DNA from: Vermamoeba vermiformis
Lineage: Eukaryota; Tubulinea; Echinamoebida
Reading direction: 5' to 3'
Assembly: GCA_045837725.1 (NCBI GenBank)
Contig: JBEWZL010000109.1
Coordinates: forward strand, 186,001-250,000
Length of the DNA stretch: 64,000 nt
Shown here: positions 1 through 13,100 of the stretch, one piece after another
How the letters are laid out: each line of letters begins with the position of its first letter
Numbering within the stretch: position 1 is the first letter of the stretch
Notes under the pieces: generated by a model
Databases searched by the model: none
Seen by the model: the letters and a program-made list of their open reading frames with translations, nothing else
What the model was told of the DNA's origin: nothing
Translations under genes and position numbers: made by a program

Positions 1-2100
1 CGCGACTAGTGCGCGCACGACTCGAACAACGCTACGCACACATGACCGATCTGCGCTCTGAGGGCGAGGCAGTGGCACCACCGCACGCCATGACCTGGTA
101 CCCCGACAGATGTGGCTGGTACTTCTCGCGCTCGCGTCGTGTGCTGCGCAAGATTGAAGGTGCGCACTACGAGGAGTGGCGCCAGTTCATGATCACCGAG
201 AACGAGCTCGGCAACATCAGTCGCCAAGAGGCTGTCAGCATGGTGCCGGCCTTCTTTCTCGACGTGCGCGCTGATCACACCGTGCTCGACATGTGCGCTG
301 CCCCTGGCTCCAAGACCGCGCAGCTGTTGGAGCTGATTGCCGTGCAGGGCCGCACCCTCGACGAGCACGACACGGAGGCCCCGGTGCGCGGACTGGTGAT
401 TGCGAATGACGTGGACCGCGACCGCTGCAACTTGCTGCTGACACGCACGCGCACGGGCAGCAATCTGATCGTGACCAACTACGAGGCGCAGCTGTATCCG
501 ACACTCAAGCTCTTGCAGCACGATGGCAGTCACGTGCCACTCAAAATAGATCGCATTCTCTGTGACGTGCCCTGCAGCGGTGATGGCACCATGCGGAAAA
601 ACCCCGATGTGTGGCAGTCGTGGCACGTGGAGGGCGGCACCAATGTGCATCCTCTGCAAGTGCAAATATTGTCACGTGCCTGTCAGCTGTTGTTGCAGTG
701 TCCTCCACGTGACAGCGGAGACCGTGAAAGAATTGTCTATTCGACCTGTTCACTGAATCCCATCGAAGACGAAGCAGTCATTGCAACTATTCTGCAACGC
801 CATCCTGAGCTCCGATTGGTCAATGTCGATCACGTGTTGCCTGGTCTGCGTCGTCAACCAGGGCTGTCGCACTGGCGCGTGCGCACACGTAGTGGCGAGT
901 GGTTTGACAGCTACGAGGCCCTGGTGAGTGCCACGCAAGGTACCGCGCAAGAGAGTCACGTGACACGCAAATATCTGCCGTCAATGTTCCCGCCCAAAGA
1001 TACGTCTGGTTTGAACCTGCACTACAGGTATGTGTTTGACAGCTGATGACACGTGTCATTTGCTCATCTCCATCGCAGCTTCAGATTGTTGCCGCATCAC
1101 CAGGACAGCGGTGGATTTTTTGTGGCAGTGCTGGAACGGGTGCCACCAAGTGTCAATAATGTCAACGTTGTAGCTGAAGTTGCTCCTGCCAATTTGACAC
1201 CTGTCACTCCGACACCTGTCACCGAGCCCGAGACTGCAAATGACACGCCAGCCCCTGAAGTTAACACGACTGAGCCTCGGCCCAAAAAACAACGTCGTAA
1301 GTGACGTGCAGTGACACGTGTCAATGACTGACCTTTGAATATTTGCAGAACCCAAATTTGGTGAGCCCCTGAGCGTGTTGAGCGAGGCAGATCTGGCCTC
1401 GGAACAGTGGACCAAAGTCAAGTCGTTCTACGGACTGCGCGATGATTTTCCGCTGCGTCAACTGATCACGCGCGCGCAGAGTGGCGTGTCGAATCGCTAC
1501 TACTTTGTCACGGAGCGCGCACGTGACTTGCTGCAGGCCCAGACACACACCTTCCGAGTGGTGCACACGGGCACCAAGCTGTTCGAGCGCGCGGACAATC
1601 AGGGCCCGTACTGCAATCTGCGCATCTGTCAAGAGGGCGCGCACGTGCTCTATCCGTACATGACGCGCCGTGTCATCACGATCACGTGGGAGGATCTTTG
1701 CACTTTGCTGCTCAATCGACACCCGTTCTTCACGCAGTTCTCGACCGAGGTGCGCGCACAGCTCGTGGAACTGTTGCAGGGCTCGTGTCTGTTCGTGTTG
1801 CCACCCTGCGCACAGACGCAACACAATCGACTCGTGTTCGCTGCGTGGCGCGGCAAAAATAGCTGCAATCTGCAAATGTCATCGGAAGAATTCAAATCTG
1901 TCAAAGCGCTGCTCGGCATTGCGGATCCTGCAGCGGACCAATCAGCTGCTAGTGCATCCAATGTCACGGACCAATCAGCTGCTAGTGCTTCCAATGTACG
2001 GACCAATCAGCTGCCGCTTCAACGGACCAATCAGCTGCCACCAAGCAAGAGGCCGCAGACTCGGCAAACGAGCCTGTGTGAATACAATTGCCATCGATAA
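1..2100 (+). CDS. NSUN2: tRNA (cytosine-5) methyltransferase NSUN2/Trm4, 5' partial
   Basis: The frame is open at the left edge, so the N-terminus is missing. Exons are 1-1027, 1079-1296 and 1349 to about 2081. Seen: the motif NISRQEAVSM, the SAM-binding segment LDMCAAPGSKT, the catalytic-region motifs DVPCSGDGT and YSTCSLNP, then after the first intron LLPHHQDSGGFFVAVL, and a C-terminal PUA-like region starting near 1380. All follow the order of human NSUN2, which makes m5C in tRNA and other RNAs. Both introns contain TGACACGTGTCA. The tail carries four copies of a 15-bp unit. One base appears to be lost near 1997: as written the frame ends at 2100, while the frame matching the repeat would end at 2081. 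The family call is firm; the last 35 residues are not. Confidence 0.93.
1047..1058. promoter_or_regulatory. TGACACGTGTCA palindrome, NSUN2 intron 1
   Basis: Exact 12-bp palindrome inside the 51-bp intron 1028-1078. Confidence 0.7.
1312..1323. promoter_or_regulatory. TGACACGTGTCA palindrome, NSUN2 intron 2
   Basis: Exact copy inside the 52-bp intron 1297-1348. Confidence 0.7.
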
Positions 2101-2169
2101 ATATAAACATTTATTAACAATTCAATTCGACTATTATTACTATTATTCGTGTTGTTATTGGGATGGGAT

Positions 2170-3147
2170 CTACTCGTTCTGGAAGTACCACGCCTTGGAC
2201 TTGTTGAACAACTTCTTGCCAGTCATGCGCGCAATGTCCTCAGGCGACTGAATGCCGTCCTTGAGTGCCTTGAACACAGCGCGGTACAGCGTGATCTTGT
2301 TGCGCGAGCCGAATGTGACCACGGACGCGTCTTTGATGCCGAATGCTTTGAGAATGGTGCGCAGTTCGGGACTGGCTTTCATGCCGTAGCCGGGTCTGAC
2401 GGCCTTGAGCAAGACGTAGCTGCGCTTGTACTTGACTTGAATGTCCTTGGTCAGGGTGCCGCCTGCCACCACATTGATGCTCATAATGTTCTTTTGCGCA
2501 TCTCGCGTGGCTTGTTCGGTGGCCTTGGCAACTGTCTCGCCCTTGCCGTAGCCGAGACCTGCACTGCCCTTGCCAGTACCGAGCAGCACCAGTGCGGCGA
2601 ATGATTGCACGCGCAGACCTGGCGTCACTTTCACGTGTCGCATAATCTGCGATCAGATCCACTCGATTAGCGTCCGTTTGCATTAACCATATAAAAAATA
2701 ATACTAATATTTTTCGTATATGGTAGATCAATAGTGCATTATTTGCTGCAAATGAGCTCTAATAAAATTACAATAATAATAATTAAAAATAATAATTACC
2801 GACAACACTTCATTGATGGTGTATTCTTGACCAGTGAGTTCAGGATCGAAGGGACTGGCAGCGATTTGATGTCCGGTGCTCGCATTGCCCTCCTCGTCCA
2901 ATGTGCCCAAAAAGCCCAACAGCGAGTTGGTTGTCTTCTCATCCAGCGACGAGGACTCTTTGGCTAATTTCTTTTTGAGCTTGTCTGCATATGATTCTGT
3001 GCTAGTATTGGTCTCTGTGCTGTATTGTTGGCACGCCACTGCGCCCAGAGGTTTGGATCGAGATGCGAACAACGAGACTGTTGCGACAGATCTGCTGCTC
3101 GCTGCACGCCACAGTGCAGTGGTTGGAATGGCGAGGTGTTTGAGCAT
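2170..3147 (-). CDS. MRPS5: Mitochondrial small ribosomal subunit protein uS5m
   Basis: Two exons, 2800-3147 and 2170-2646, separated by a 153-bp intron in phase 0, give about 274 residues. The first 35 residues (MLKHLAIPTTALWRAASSRS...) are Arg/Ser/Ala-rich with no acidic residue, a typical mitochondrial presequence. Joining the exons gives TINEVLSIMRHVKVTPG, then FAALVLLGTGKGSAGLGYGK, the S5 double-stranded RNA-binding fold, followed by the S5 C-terminal domain ending in WYFQNE. I chose the ATG at 3147 because the longer upstream frame begins with GTG. The protein would sit in the mitoribosome small subunit near the decoding site. The gene is convergent with NSUN2, about 70-90 bp apart. Confidence 0.9.
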
Positions 3148-3235
3148 TGTTATAATAACAGTTGGCCTATTGTATCGCACAGCTGTGTGTCTTCACTCGC
3201 CACAAAAATAAGTTAATTATTATTCAGATCTGAGT

Positions 3236-3246
3236 GATGATGTCAC
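3236..3246 (+). promoter_or_regulatory. GATGATGTCAC element upstream of SEL1L/HRD3
   Basis: This 11-mer lies 130 bp upstream of the SEL1L start codon and is followed by CACACCACG. It differs at one position from GATGACGTCAC upstream of HRD1 (7215-7225). It resembles ACGT-core bZIP sites used by unfolded-protein-response factors. Function is inferred from the sharing only. Confidence 0.4.
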
Positions 3247-3375
3247 ACACCACGCGACTTGTAGTATATATCTAGGTGTGGAGTGCATTATCGTTATAAC
3301 TATACTTGTCTACTAGCACTGCTATTCAACGCGTGTTGATCCACTACAGCAATACAATTTTGAAATTGAAAACAA

Positions 3376-5527
3376 ATGACTCAAAAATTGAGGAATTACA
3401 CCTTATTAGCCACACTGTGTCTCATCTGCTCTATATTATTGTTGGGTAAGTCGTATACATGTCCTATAATTTTAGAAGCTAATTCGAGGCAGGCGGAGTG
3501 CGTGCAGATCTTGCTGACGTGTCAGATGAGCCTCTGCGCGGTAAGTTCATTACACGAGCTATTACCACAGCGAATGCATTAGTACTCAATATGAATATCT
3601 GCCCCTAGATGCAGAGCTGCAACACACGCTGCAGTTGCTGCACGATGACTTGGATGCAGGTCTGCAACAGCTGCACCACTACGCGCAACTAGGCAGTGGT
3701 CTCGCCCACGCCATACTCGGTGATCTCTATTCGCAATACACTACCAAGCACTACTTGCCACTCGACGAGTCACATCCAACGCACACTGGACACGAAGAGC
3801 GCGTGGTGTACGAGCACGATGACTACGCGCGCAGCGGATCTGAACTCGCCGCACTGCCGCACTGGCCCGCACTCGATCTCTTGGCCGCACTGCACCACTA
3901 CAACGCGAGTGCACAGCGCGGGGTGTCGCATGCGCAGCGGATGTACGCCTTCGTGCTCGAACACTACGCGCGCGTGCCTGAACACGTGCCTGCAGCCCTG
4001 GTGCACCTCGAATTCGCAGCACAATCGCGCGACATTGAAGCACTGCTGGCACTGGGCCACAAGCACGATGCAGGGCTGAATGTCGTGCGCACTTGCACGC
4101 GCGCCGTGGCGTACTATCAACAAGCTGCCAAGCTCATCGTCGAGGCCACGCAGACTGGGCCACACGTGCGCGTGATGAGTGACTACGTGCGCTTGAACGA
4201 CGAGCGCGAGAAAGGTCGCAGCCGTGCCGTGGAAGAAGCAGACACGCTCGAGTTCTACACGTACGCGGCAGACAATGGCGATGTGGACGCACAAGTGGCC
4301 CTCGGTCTGCTGTACTTGCAGGGGGGACTGGGCCTGGCACGCGATCCAGACATGGCGCTCTACTACATGCGCCAAGCAGCCGAGCAAGAGGACGGCAATG
4401 CACTGGCACACTTGGGCTGGATGTTGGCGCGAGGGGTGGGCAGCGAGCACGAGGACCCAGTGACCGCACTGCACTTGCTGCAACAGAGTGCTGAAGCCAA
4501 CAGCGGCCACGGCCACACCTATCTGGCCCTCATGTACCTGCAGGGCCGTGCGGTGAAGCAGAATGTGAAAGAGGCGCATCAACTGCTGCTCAAGGCCAGC
4601 GAACTCAACACCGCCGAAGCACTGCTGCAGCTCGGACTCTTGCACTACTACGGCGTGCCTTCGCTGCAGTACCCAACGCGCGACTCGTACGTCATCACGC
4701 GCGACTACGCCAAGTCCTTCGGCTACTTTCAGCGCGCAGCACAAGCAGGACACACCGTGGCACTCTACTGGCTCGGTGTGCTGCACTTGCACGGACTCGG
4801 CACTGGTGCTGCAGCCAACTGTCCGCACGCCCTCGTGTTGTTCAAGAAGCTGATTGAGCGCACTTATCTGCACGAGCTCGGTCAGCAGATCTATTATCGC
4901 CTCGTGGTGCCTGGTCACGATCACGCGGCACTGCTCAACTATCTGCGTGCCGCGAGTCTGGGCCACGAAGCAGCAGTGATGAATGCCGCGTATCTGTTCG
5001 AGACCATTGAGGCCAGCGAGCTCAGCACCAGTCTCGACAGCGCCACTGCCGCGAGTGTGCAGCACGAGCTGAATGTGAATGTGAGTGCCACGGACCGATA
5101 TCGCAAGGCATTCAAGCTCTACTCCATCGCTGCAGCGCAGAACAATGCCGTGGCCTATTTGAAGCTCGGTGACTTTTACTATTATGGCAAGGGGCAGAAC
5201 ATTGATCACGTGCGAGCAGCGAGCATGTATCAAGCAGCGAGTGCGCTCAATCTAGCACAAGCGAGCTTCAATCTGGGCTGGATGCATCAGAAGGGCATTG
5301 GACTGCCGCGCGATCTGCACCTGGCCAAGCGATACTACGACCTGGCAGCAGAACAGAACCCGAAAGAGGCGCACATCCCTGTCTCACTGGCCTATGTCAG
5401 TCTGGCGGTGGACTATCTCATGCATGAAACGAGCGTTGGTGCGCGATGGGACAACTATCTGATTATGAGCCTCGCAGTGCTGTTGTTGGTGTTGCTGATG
5501 ATTCGACGCGCACTGATTACGAATTAA
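3376..5527 (+). CDS. SEL1L: SEL1L/HRD3-type ERAD adaptor
   Basis: Exons 3376-3445, 3493-3540 and 3609-5527 give about 678 residues. The N-terminus (MTQKLRNYTLLATLCLICS...) is a clear signal peptide. The body is a run of Sel1-like repeats, for example AQVALGLLYLQGG, NALAHLGWMLARGVG and ASFNLGWMHQKGIG. The C-terminus holds one transmembrane helix (YLIMSLAVLLLVLLMI) and a short basic tail. This lumenal repeat plus C-terminal anchor is the SEL1L/Hrd3 plan: it recruits misfolded ER proteins to the Hrd1 ligase. Intron 1 (47 bp, acceptor at 3492) was chosen because it gives the only in-frame join to exon 3. The next gene, convergent 105 bp away, encodes Hrd1 itself. Confidence 0.9.
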
Positions 5528-5632
5528 TTGTACATAATAATAACAGGAATAAATCTCACATTGACACAGATCTGATAGTGACTTTGTACAGGGTTTATTG
5601 TTCTGATGATAGATCATTGTATCTTACATGGC

Positions 5633-7168
5633 TCACTGCTCTGCAGCTTCATTTTGCTGTGCTGGTGTGGGACGTGATTGCAGTGCGGTGAGAGTGATCA
5701 GCAGCTGATCGAGCTCCTCTTGGATGTGCGCCACTTGTTGTGTCAAGTGCTGCACTCGGACCACGACGCGTTGCAGATCTGGATCCGCTCCGTCAATTTG
5801 CTGCACAGGCAGTACATGGTGTGGTGTGCCCGGCACTTGCTGCACGCCGTCTGCTGGACCGTGCACGTGCACAGCCGGCACGGGAGCAGGTACATTTGCA
5901 GGCAATAACCCTGGGAGAGGAGGGGGCTGCAAATGAGGCTGCAAATGAGGCTGTGGCGGTGCGAGCAGATCAGAGCGACAGATCGGACAGGTCTGTTGTC
6001 GCTCCAACCAGCCGCGCAGACATCGCGCGTGCAGCACGTGACCGCAGGGCAATCGACGACCTTGCCGCAGTTCGTAGCGACACACAATGCACACATCTGC
6101 GCGCTGCAGCTCTTCGTCAGTGGCCTCGGGGAAGCGCTGATCAAAGCCCGAGGTGGTGCGGCGGTACTTGACCACGTCCATGACGCGCTTCTGCAGCGAG
6201 ATGAATGTCGCGTAGAGTTGACGGACGATGTGCAGAGGCAGTCCAGTCCACATCAGAATGCAGATGAAGAAGGCGAGCGAGACTACGAGCTGAAAGATAT
6301 CGACCACAAAGTCGAGGTACATGACGTAGACGCTCTTGTGCTCCCACTCGCCGTTCTGTCCCCACAGATCGTACAGACTGAGCAGCAGTTTGATGCTCGT
6401 AGCCACAGCTGAGGAGAACAAGATCATGTATTCAAAAGCAAATAGGACCATCATGCTGGGTCCATAGTTGATCACATGACGCGCTGTTAGATACACGCCA
6501 AACACATCCCAGCAGATCAGTGAGGCGATCAGAGCGCCCAAGCGAACAACTGTGAATTTGTTCTCGATAGGTGTTTGAGAGAGCTGCATATATTGTTAGA
6601 TACAAGTACCATCATGGACCTGAAGCGACACTCACGTAATTGACACGATCTTGCGCGAGCCAATGAAAAATTTTGACGAATATGAGTACGATTAAGAATC
6701 CAACGAACTTGGTGTTGAAATCCTCTCTAAATACAGTCATGGCAAGTAATATGTCCATAATAGTGGTGTAGATCCGCTCTGTCATACGCTAGCAAACAAG
6801 TTAGTGAATTCTGTGGCACGCATCCGAACATACCTCTACTTCTGCATCTCTTAATTGTCCTAAGAATATTGATTTGGTGATTCGACCAATGATGACTGCT
6901 AAGGACAGGCCCATATTTATTAAGATCTACGCAATAAATTATTATTCGAACAATAAATATTCAATTTGAATTTGCAAGCCTCTATTCAGGCCCGTTGCAA
7001 ATAATTGATGAATGTGATAATAGTACATACCAAATTGCATCCTTTAGACTTCACAATGTGCGCTATAGTCGGATAGAATTGCTCGCGCTGATGGAACTCT
7101 TTGGAGAGCATGCCTATAGTCAAGAGCAGCGAGCCTACGCTGTACAAATAGAAATTAACGCCAGCCAT
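5633..7168 (-). CDS. SYVN1: HRD1/synoviolin, ER membrane RING E3 ubiquitin ligase
   Basis: Exons 7031-7168, 6834-6926, 6636-6788 and 5633-6583 give about 444 residues. The N-terminal half is a set of hydrophobic membrane segments that include the Hrd1 motif SIFLGQLRDAEVE and HWLAQDRVNY. A RING-H2 finger follows (CIVC...CGHVLHARC...CPIC), then a Pro/His-rich tail and a C-terminal coiled coil. Hrd1 is the ligase of ER-associated degradation and its known partner is SEL1L/Hrd3, encoded next door tail to tail. All splice phases match. A TGACGTCA-containing element lies 47 bp upstream of the start. Confidence 0.94.
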
Positions 7169-7214
7169 TGTAGTCTATTCTATTGTATTGAATAAATGGA
7201 CAACAAAAATATTT

Positions 7215-7225
7215 GATGACGTCAC
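7215..7225 (-). promoter_or_regulatory. GATGACGTCAC element upstream of HRD1
   Basis: The element contains a perfect TGACGTCA palindrome and is followed on the + strand by GATGTCCACACGTG. It lies 47 bp upstream of the HRD1 ATG and matches the SEL1L upstream element at 10 of 11 positions. A role as a bZIP (UPR-like) site is inferred. Confidence 0.45.
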
Positions 7226-7430
7226 GATCTGATGTCCACACGTGCGAGCAGTATCGCGTCTAGTGTCGATCATTGCACTATACAAGCCACACATATACAG
7301 GTACAGTAAATGCGTTCATTTATACACTGGATGTGACGTTGACAACTCGTCCATCGCTAAGTTTCAAAGAGTTACAAACAATAGTATTTCCTATGCCATA
7401 TACACACACATATATACAGCACGAGTGGTC

Positions 7431-8326
7431 TTATTCGACTTCGTCCAAGTAGTCCTTGATCTGCTCGGGGGTCAGCACTCTGAACACGCGGTCCTCGCCC
7501 ACAATGCCAATCTCAATGTTGTGATGCGTCATTTCGCCCTCAAAGCCCTCTTTCAGCGTCATAATTGCGCGGTGCACGGCGTCTTCGAGCTCAATGTCCT
7601 CGGCGTAGCGCTTCTCCAAGAAGGACTTGGCGTTGTTCATGTTCTTGCCAATCGCTGTGGCCTTCCACGCAAAGTACGAGCCCGAGGGATCGACTTGATA
7701 GAGCTGCGCGCCACCGAGCTGATCGAAGCCCGCGACCAGCAGTGAGACACCAAAGGGCCGCACACCACCTGACTGCGTGAACTCTTGCATCACATACGCC
7801 AACTCGCGCACCAGCTGCGACACGGGGATAGGATCTTTGTAGAATCGGAAGTACTCTTGCGCCTTCTTGCGACCCTTGCGCACTAATACGCGGAAATCAG
7901 GACCAATGCCTGAATAGACCATGCCAATATTGTCTGTCAACATGCTGATCTTGGTGATTGTTTTTTCATCCATCAATGCTGGCAATTTCTTTTCTGTGGC
8001 AATCACAACACCATTACGTGCTATAATATCAATCAATTAGAAAATATAATTATGATGACTTAACTCGGCGATCAAGCTGCCAATAAAAAAATTGAAAAAT
8101 TTTGCGGGGTGATAAAATATTATACAAAATTTTTGCTGGCGACTTTGAGTGCTCACCATTCAATATCCATGGATAAATAAATCAAATAAATTAGGCGTAT
8201 TAAATTACCTTTAATTCCAAGAGAGGTAGAGCCTTGAGCTACAGCATTCAAGGCGTAATTGATCTGAACCAACTTGCCCGAAGGAGAAAAGGTGGTAAGA
8301 GAGAAAGAATATCGACTATCATCCAT
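7431..8326 (-). CDS. PSMA2: 20S proteasome subunit alpha type 2
   Basis: Exons 8209-8326 and 7431-8020 give 235 residues, the usual length. Seen: the alpha-subunit N-terminal signature [17 protein letters not shown], then after the intron [43 protein letters not shown] and [15 protein letters not shown]. All are diagnostic for alpha2. It forms part of the outer ring of the 20S core. The intron (188 bp) is long for this window, and I saw no further exon in it. The gene is divergent from the MYST acetyltransferase gene, with 151 bp between start codons. Confidence 0.96.
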
Positions 8327-8477
8327 GATGTGAGTGGTGATGTGTAGTGTTGCAGTGCTATTCAAGTATTAAATTTTGCTAAACTTGACTCAAATAATTT
8401 GTCACTCTCGGCCAGGGTCACATAAAACACTACACACCATACCCTACCCTTGTTGTTAGGTGCGGTTAACAGCAACC

Positions 8478-9926
<1,449 letters not shown>

Positions 9927-10111
9927 TATGGCATCTTTTTTGTAGTTCTATTAACATAAAAAACTCGTTGTATAGTTAACAGGCGCTGGTGGTTTTATTG
10001 ACGTTGGTTGAAATTTAAAACCGAGCCACAAAAAAATCTTGTTAAGATCACTTTCGATAGGCACGCTGCAACAATAGTATTGTATTAGATATATTGTTTC
10101 GTTGCAGGACT

Positions 10112-13100
10112 ATGGCCAGCACATCTGTTGCCGATACTACTGACCGCCAGCTACGGTGGCAGCAGGAGGAAAAAGAGTTTGAACAACTACTCGAAGAAAA
10201 AAGAGAAAAACGACGTCAAGAGCGCGAGGCACGCTTGAAGCGTCTGCAAGAGGAGGAAGAAATTGCTACTCGTGAGCGCGAGAGTCGGTTGCGTGCTAGA
10301 GAAGAGGAGATCAAACGAAAACTCGAAGAAGAGCAACGCCGTGAGGTAATAATAACCTAATTTCTTAATTTCCGTATTCATTTTTGTGTATTATAACGAA
10401 AATCTCGATTTAATAATTAAAAATCAAAAATATCTCAAATGATTGCAATTAAAAAACAGCACAGTGTATAGCCAAACAAATTGTTAGTTTTCAACTCGAT
10501 GTTAATGAATGCAATAGGCGGAAAGGAAGCAGCGCGAAGAAGAGCGCAACAAGAAACGAGAGGCTGAACGTCGCGAGTGGGCAGAGAAATACGACCTCAA
10601 TAAGATACTCGAAGACGATGAGCCTGATGTAGTTGCACGACGTCGAGCGCGACGCGAACAACAACGGCGCGAGGCCGAAGAACTGTCACAACGTGTCGCT
10701 CAAGAGCGTGAACGACGTGAAGCTGAAAAGCGTCGCTTAGAGACCAGCAATCGCCGTCTACTTGACGAGGAGCGTGACCGAGCAGCACGTGCCACTGAAG
10801 AGGCACAGAAACGACGCGAACAGCAGCGTGAACAGCAGCAGCGCGAACAAGAGGAACGTCGTGTGCAAGCTGAAGAGCGCAAGAAACAGCGTGAAGAGGA
10901 GCGTCGTGCCCGTGAAGAGAGCGAAAGAACTCGACGCGCAGCTGAGGAACAACGTCGCGAGGCTGAACGAGCTAGACGTGCGGAAGAGCTGCAGCGACAA
11001 GCGGAGGCTGAGAAACAGCACGCTGCAGAGCTGGAAGAGCAGCGACAACGCAAACGTGAAGAAGAGAAAAAGAAGCGCGAGGCAGATGAAGCGAGACGTC
11101 GCGAAGAGGCCGAAAAACTGCAACAGAAGCGCAAAGAGGAGGAAGAAGAGCGTCGAGCACGCCAGGAAGAGGCTCGCCAAAAGCTGGCCCAGGAAGAGGA
11201 GGAGCAAGCGCGTTTGAAAGAGGAGAAACGACGTCAACGTGAAGAACAACGTCGCGTGGAAGATGCTGAACGACAACAGCGAGAAGAAGAGGCCGCACAA
11301 CGTCGTGAAGCTGAGCGAGCTGAGCGTGCGAAGAAAGAGCAAGAAGCAGAAGAACAGCGCCAGCAAGAGCGCGCTGAACGTGCTAAGCGTGCTGAAGAAG
11401 CTCGTTTGCAGCGTGAAAAAGAGGAGGCTGAGAGAAAGACGCGTGAAGCGGAAGAAGCTAGAGTTCAGCACGAGAAGAAAGAGGCCGAGAGGAGAGCACG
11501 CGAAGAAGAAGCGGCGGCAAGAGCTCAACATGAAAAGGAAGCGGCGGAGGCTAAACGCGTTGAAGAAGAAGCTGAGGCTAAGCGACAACAAGAAGCTGAA
11601 GCTAAGCGATTAGAGGAAGAAGCTGAAACCAAGCGATTAGAGGAAGAAGCTGAAGCCAAGCGACAACAAGAAGCTGAAGCCAAGCGATTAGAGGAAGAGG
11701 CTGAAGCCAAGCGACAACAAGAAGAGGCCGACAGAATCGCCACTGAGGCAGAGGCCAAACGTGTTGAGGAAGAAGCTGAAGCTAAGAAGCAACAAGAAGC
11801 TGAAACCAAGCGATTAGAGGAAGAAGCTGAAGCCAAGCGATTAGAGGAAGACGCTGAAGCTAAGCGACAACAAGAAGAGGCTGACAGAATTGCTGCTGAG
11901 GCCAAACGTGTTGAGGAAGAAGCTGAAGCTAAGAAGCAACAAGAGGAGGCTGAGGCTAAAAGTCAGCAAGAAGATACCAAAAATCAAGAGGAGGCTGAAG
12001 CCAAGCGATTAGAGGAAGAAGCTGAAGCCAAGCGATTAGAGGAAGAATGAAGCCAAGGATTAGAGGAAGAGGGAAGAGTTGGCTGAAGCCAAGCGCCAGC
12101 AAGAAGAAGGCGACAAAGCCGCCGCTGAAGCTGAAGCCAAACGTCTTGAAGAAGCCAAGCGACAACAAGAAGAGACCGACAGAATCGCCGCTGAGGCAGA
12201 GGCTAAACGTCTTGAGGAAGAAGCCGAGGCTAAGCGACAACAAGGAGCTGAAACTAAACAACAAGAGGAGGATGAGGCAAAAACACAAGAGGCTGAAGCC
12301 AAACGTGTTGAAGAAGAGGCTGAAGCTAAGAAACAACAAGAGGAGGCTGAGGCAAAGAGATTAGAAGAAGAGGCCGAGGCCAAGCGCCAGCAAGAAGAAG
12401 CCGACAAAGCTGAAGCTGAAGCCAAACGTCTAGCGGAAGAAGCCGAGGCTAAGAAGCAGCAAGAAGAGGCCGAGGCTAAGAAGCAGCAAGAAGAGGCTGA
12501 CAAAATCGCCGCTGAAGCAGAGGCGAAACGTGTTGAGGAAGAAGCCGAGGCTAAACGACAACAAGAAGAAGCTGAAGCAAAGAGATTAGAGGAAGAAGCT
12601 GAAACCAAGCGACAACAAGAAGAGGCTGACAAAATCGCCGCTGAGGCAGAGGCCAAACGTGTTGAGGAAGAAGCTGAGGCTAAGCGACAACAAGAGGAGG
12701 CTGAAGCTAAGCGATTAGAGGAAGAAGCTGAAGCTAAGCGACAACAAGAAGAGGCTGACAGAATTGCTGCAGAGGCCAAACGTGTTGAGGAAGAAGCTGA
12801 AGCTAAACGACAACAAGAAGCTGAAACCAAGCGATTAGAGGAAGAGGCTGAAGCCAAGCGCCAGCAAGAAGAAGCCGACAAAGCTGAAGCTGAAGCCAAA
12901 CGTCTAGCGGAAGAAGCCGAGGCTAAGAAGCAGCAAGAAGAGGCCGAGGTAAGAAGCAGCAAGAAGAAGCTGAGGCTAAGAAGAGAAGAAGAGGCGAGGT
13001 AAGAAGAGAAGAAGAGGGCTAAGAAACAACAGGAGGAGGCGGAGGCTAAGCGTCAGCAAGAGGAAGCTGAAGCTAAGAAACAACAGGAGGAAGTCAAGGC

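Noticed and set aside
1935-2038. CCAAT boxes acting as a promoter
   Set aside because: They lie at the 3' end of a gene between convergent genes and are part of a coding tandem repeat.
3770-5233. A 487-codon open frame on the minus strand inside SEL1L
   Set aside because: It is antisense to a strongly supported Sel1-repeat gene, has His/Val/Cys-rich composition typical of a shadow frame and shows no domain.
12060-12962. A 300-codon minus-strand frame rich in Ser/Ala/Leu
   Set aside because: It is the complement of the Glu/Ala/Lys repeat and has the same period; no independent gene signal.
11540-13030. Regular repeats that could suggest a CRISPR array or satellite
   Set aside because: Units are contiguous without spacers, in frame, and encode the charged helix.
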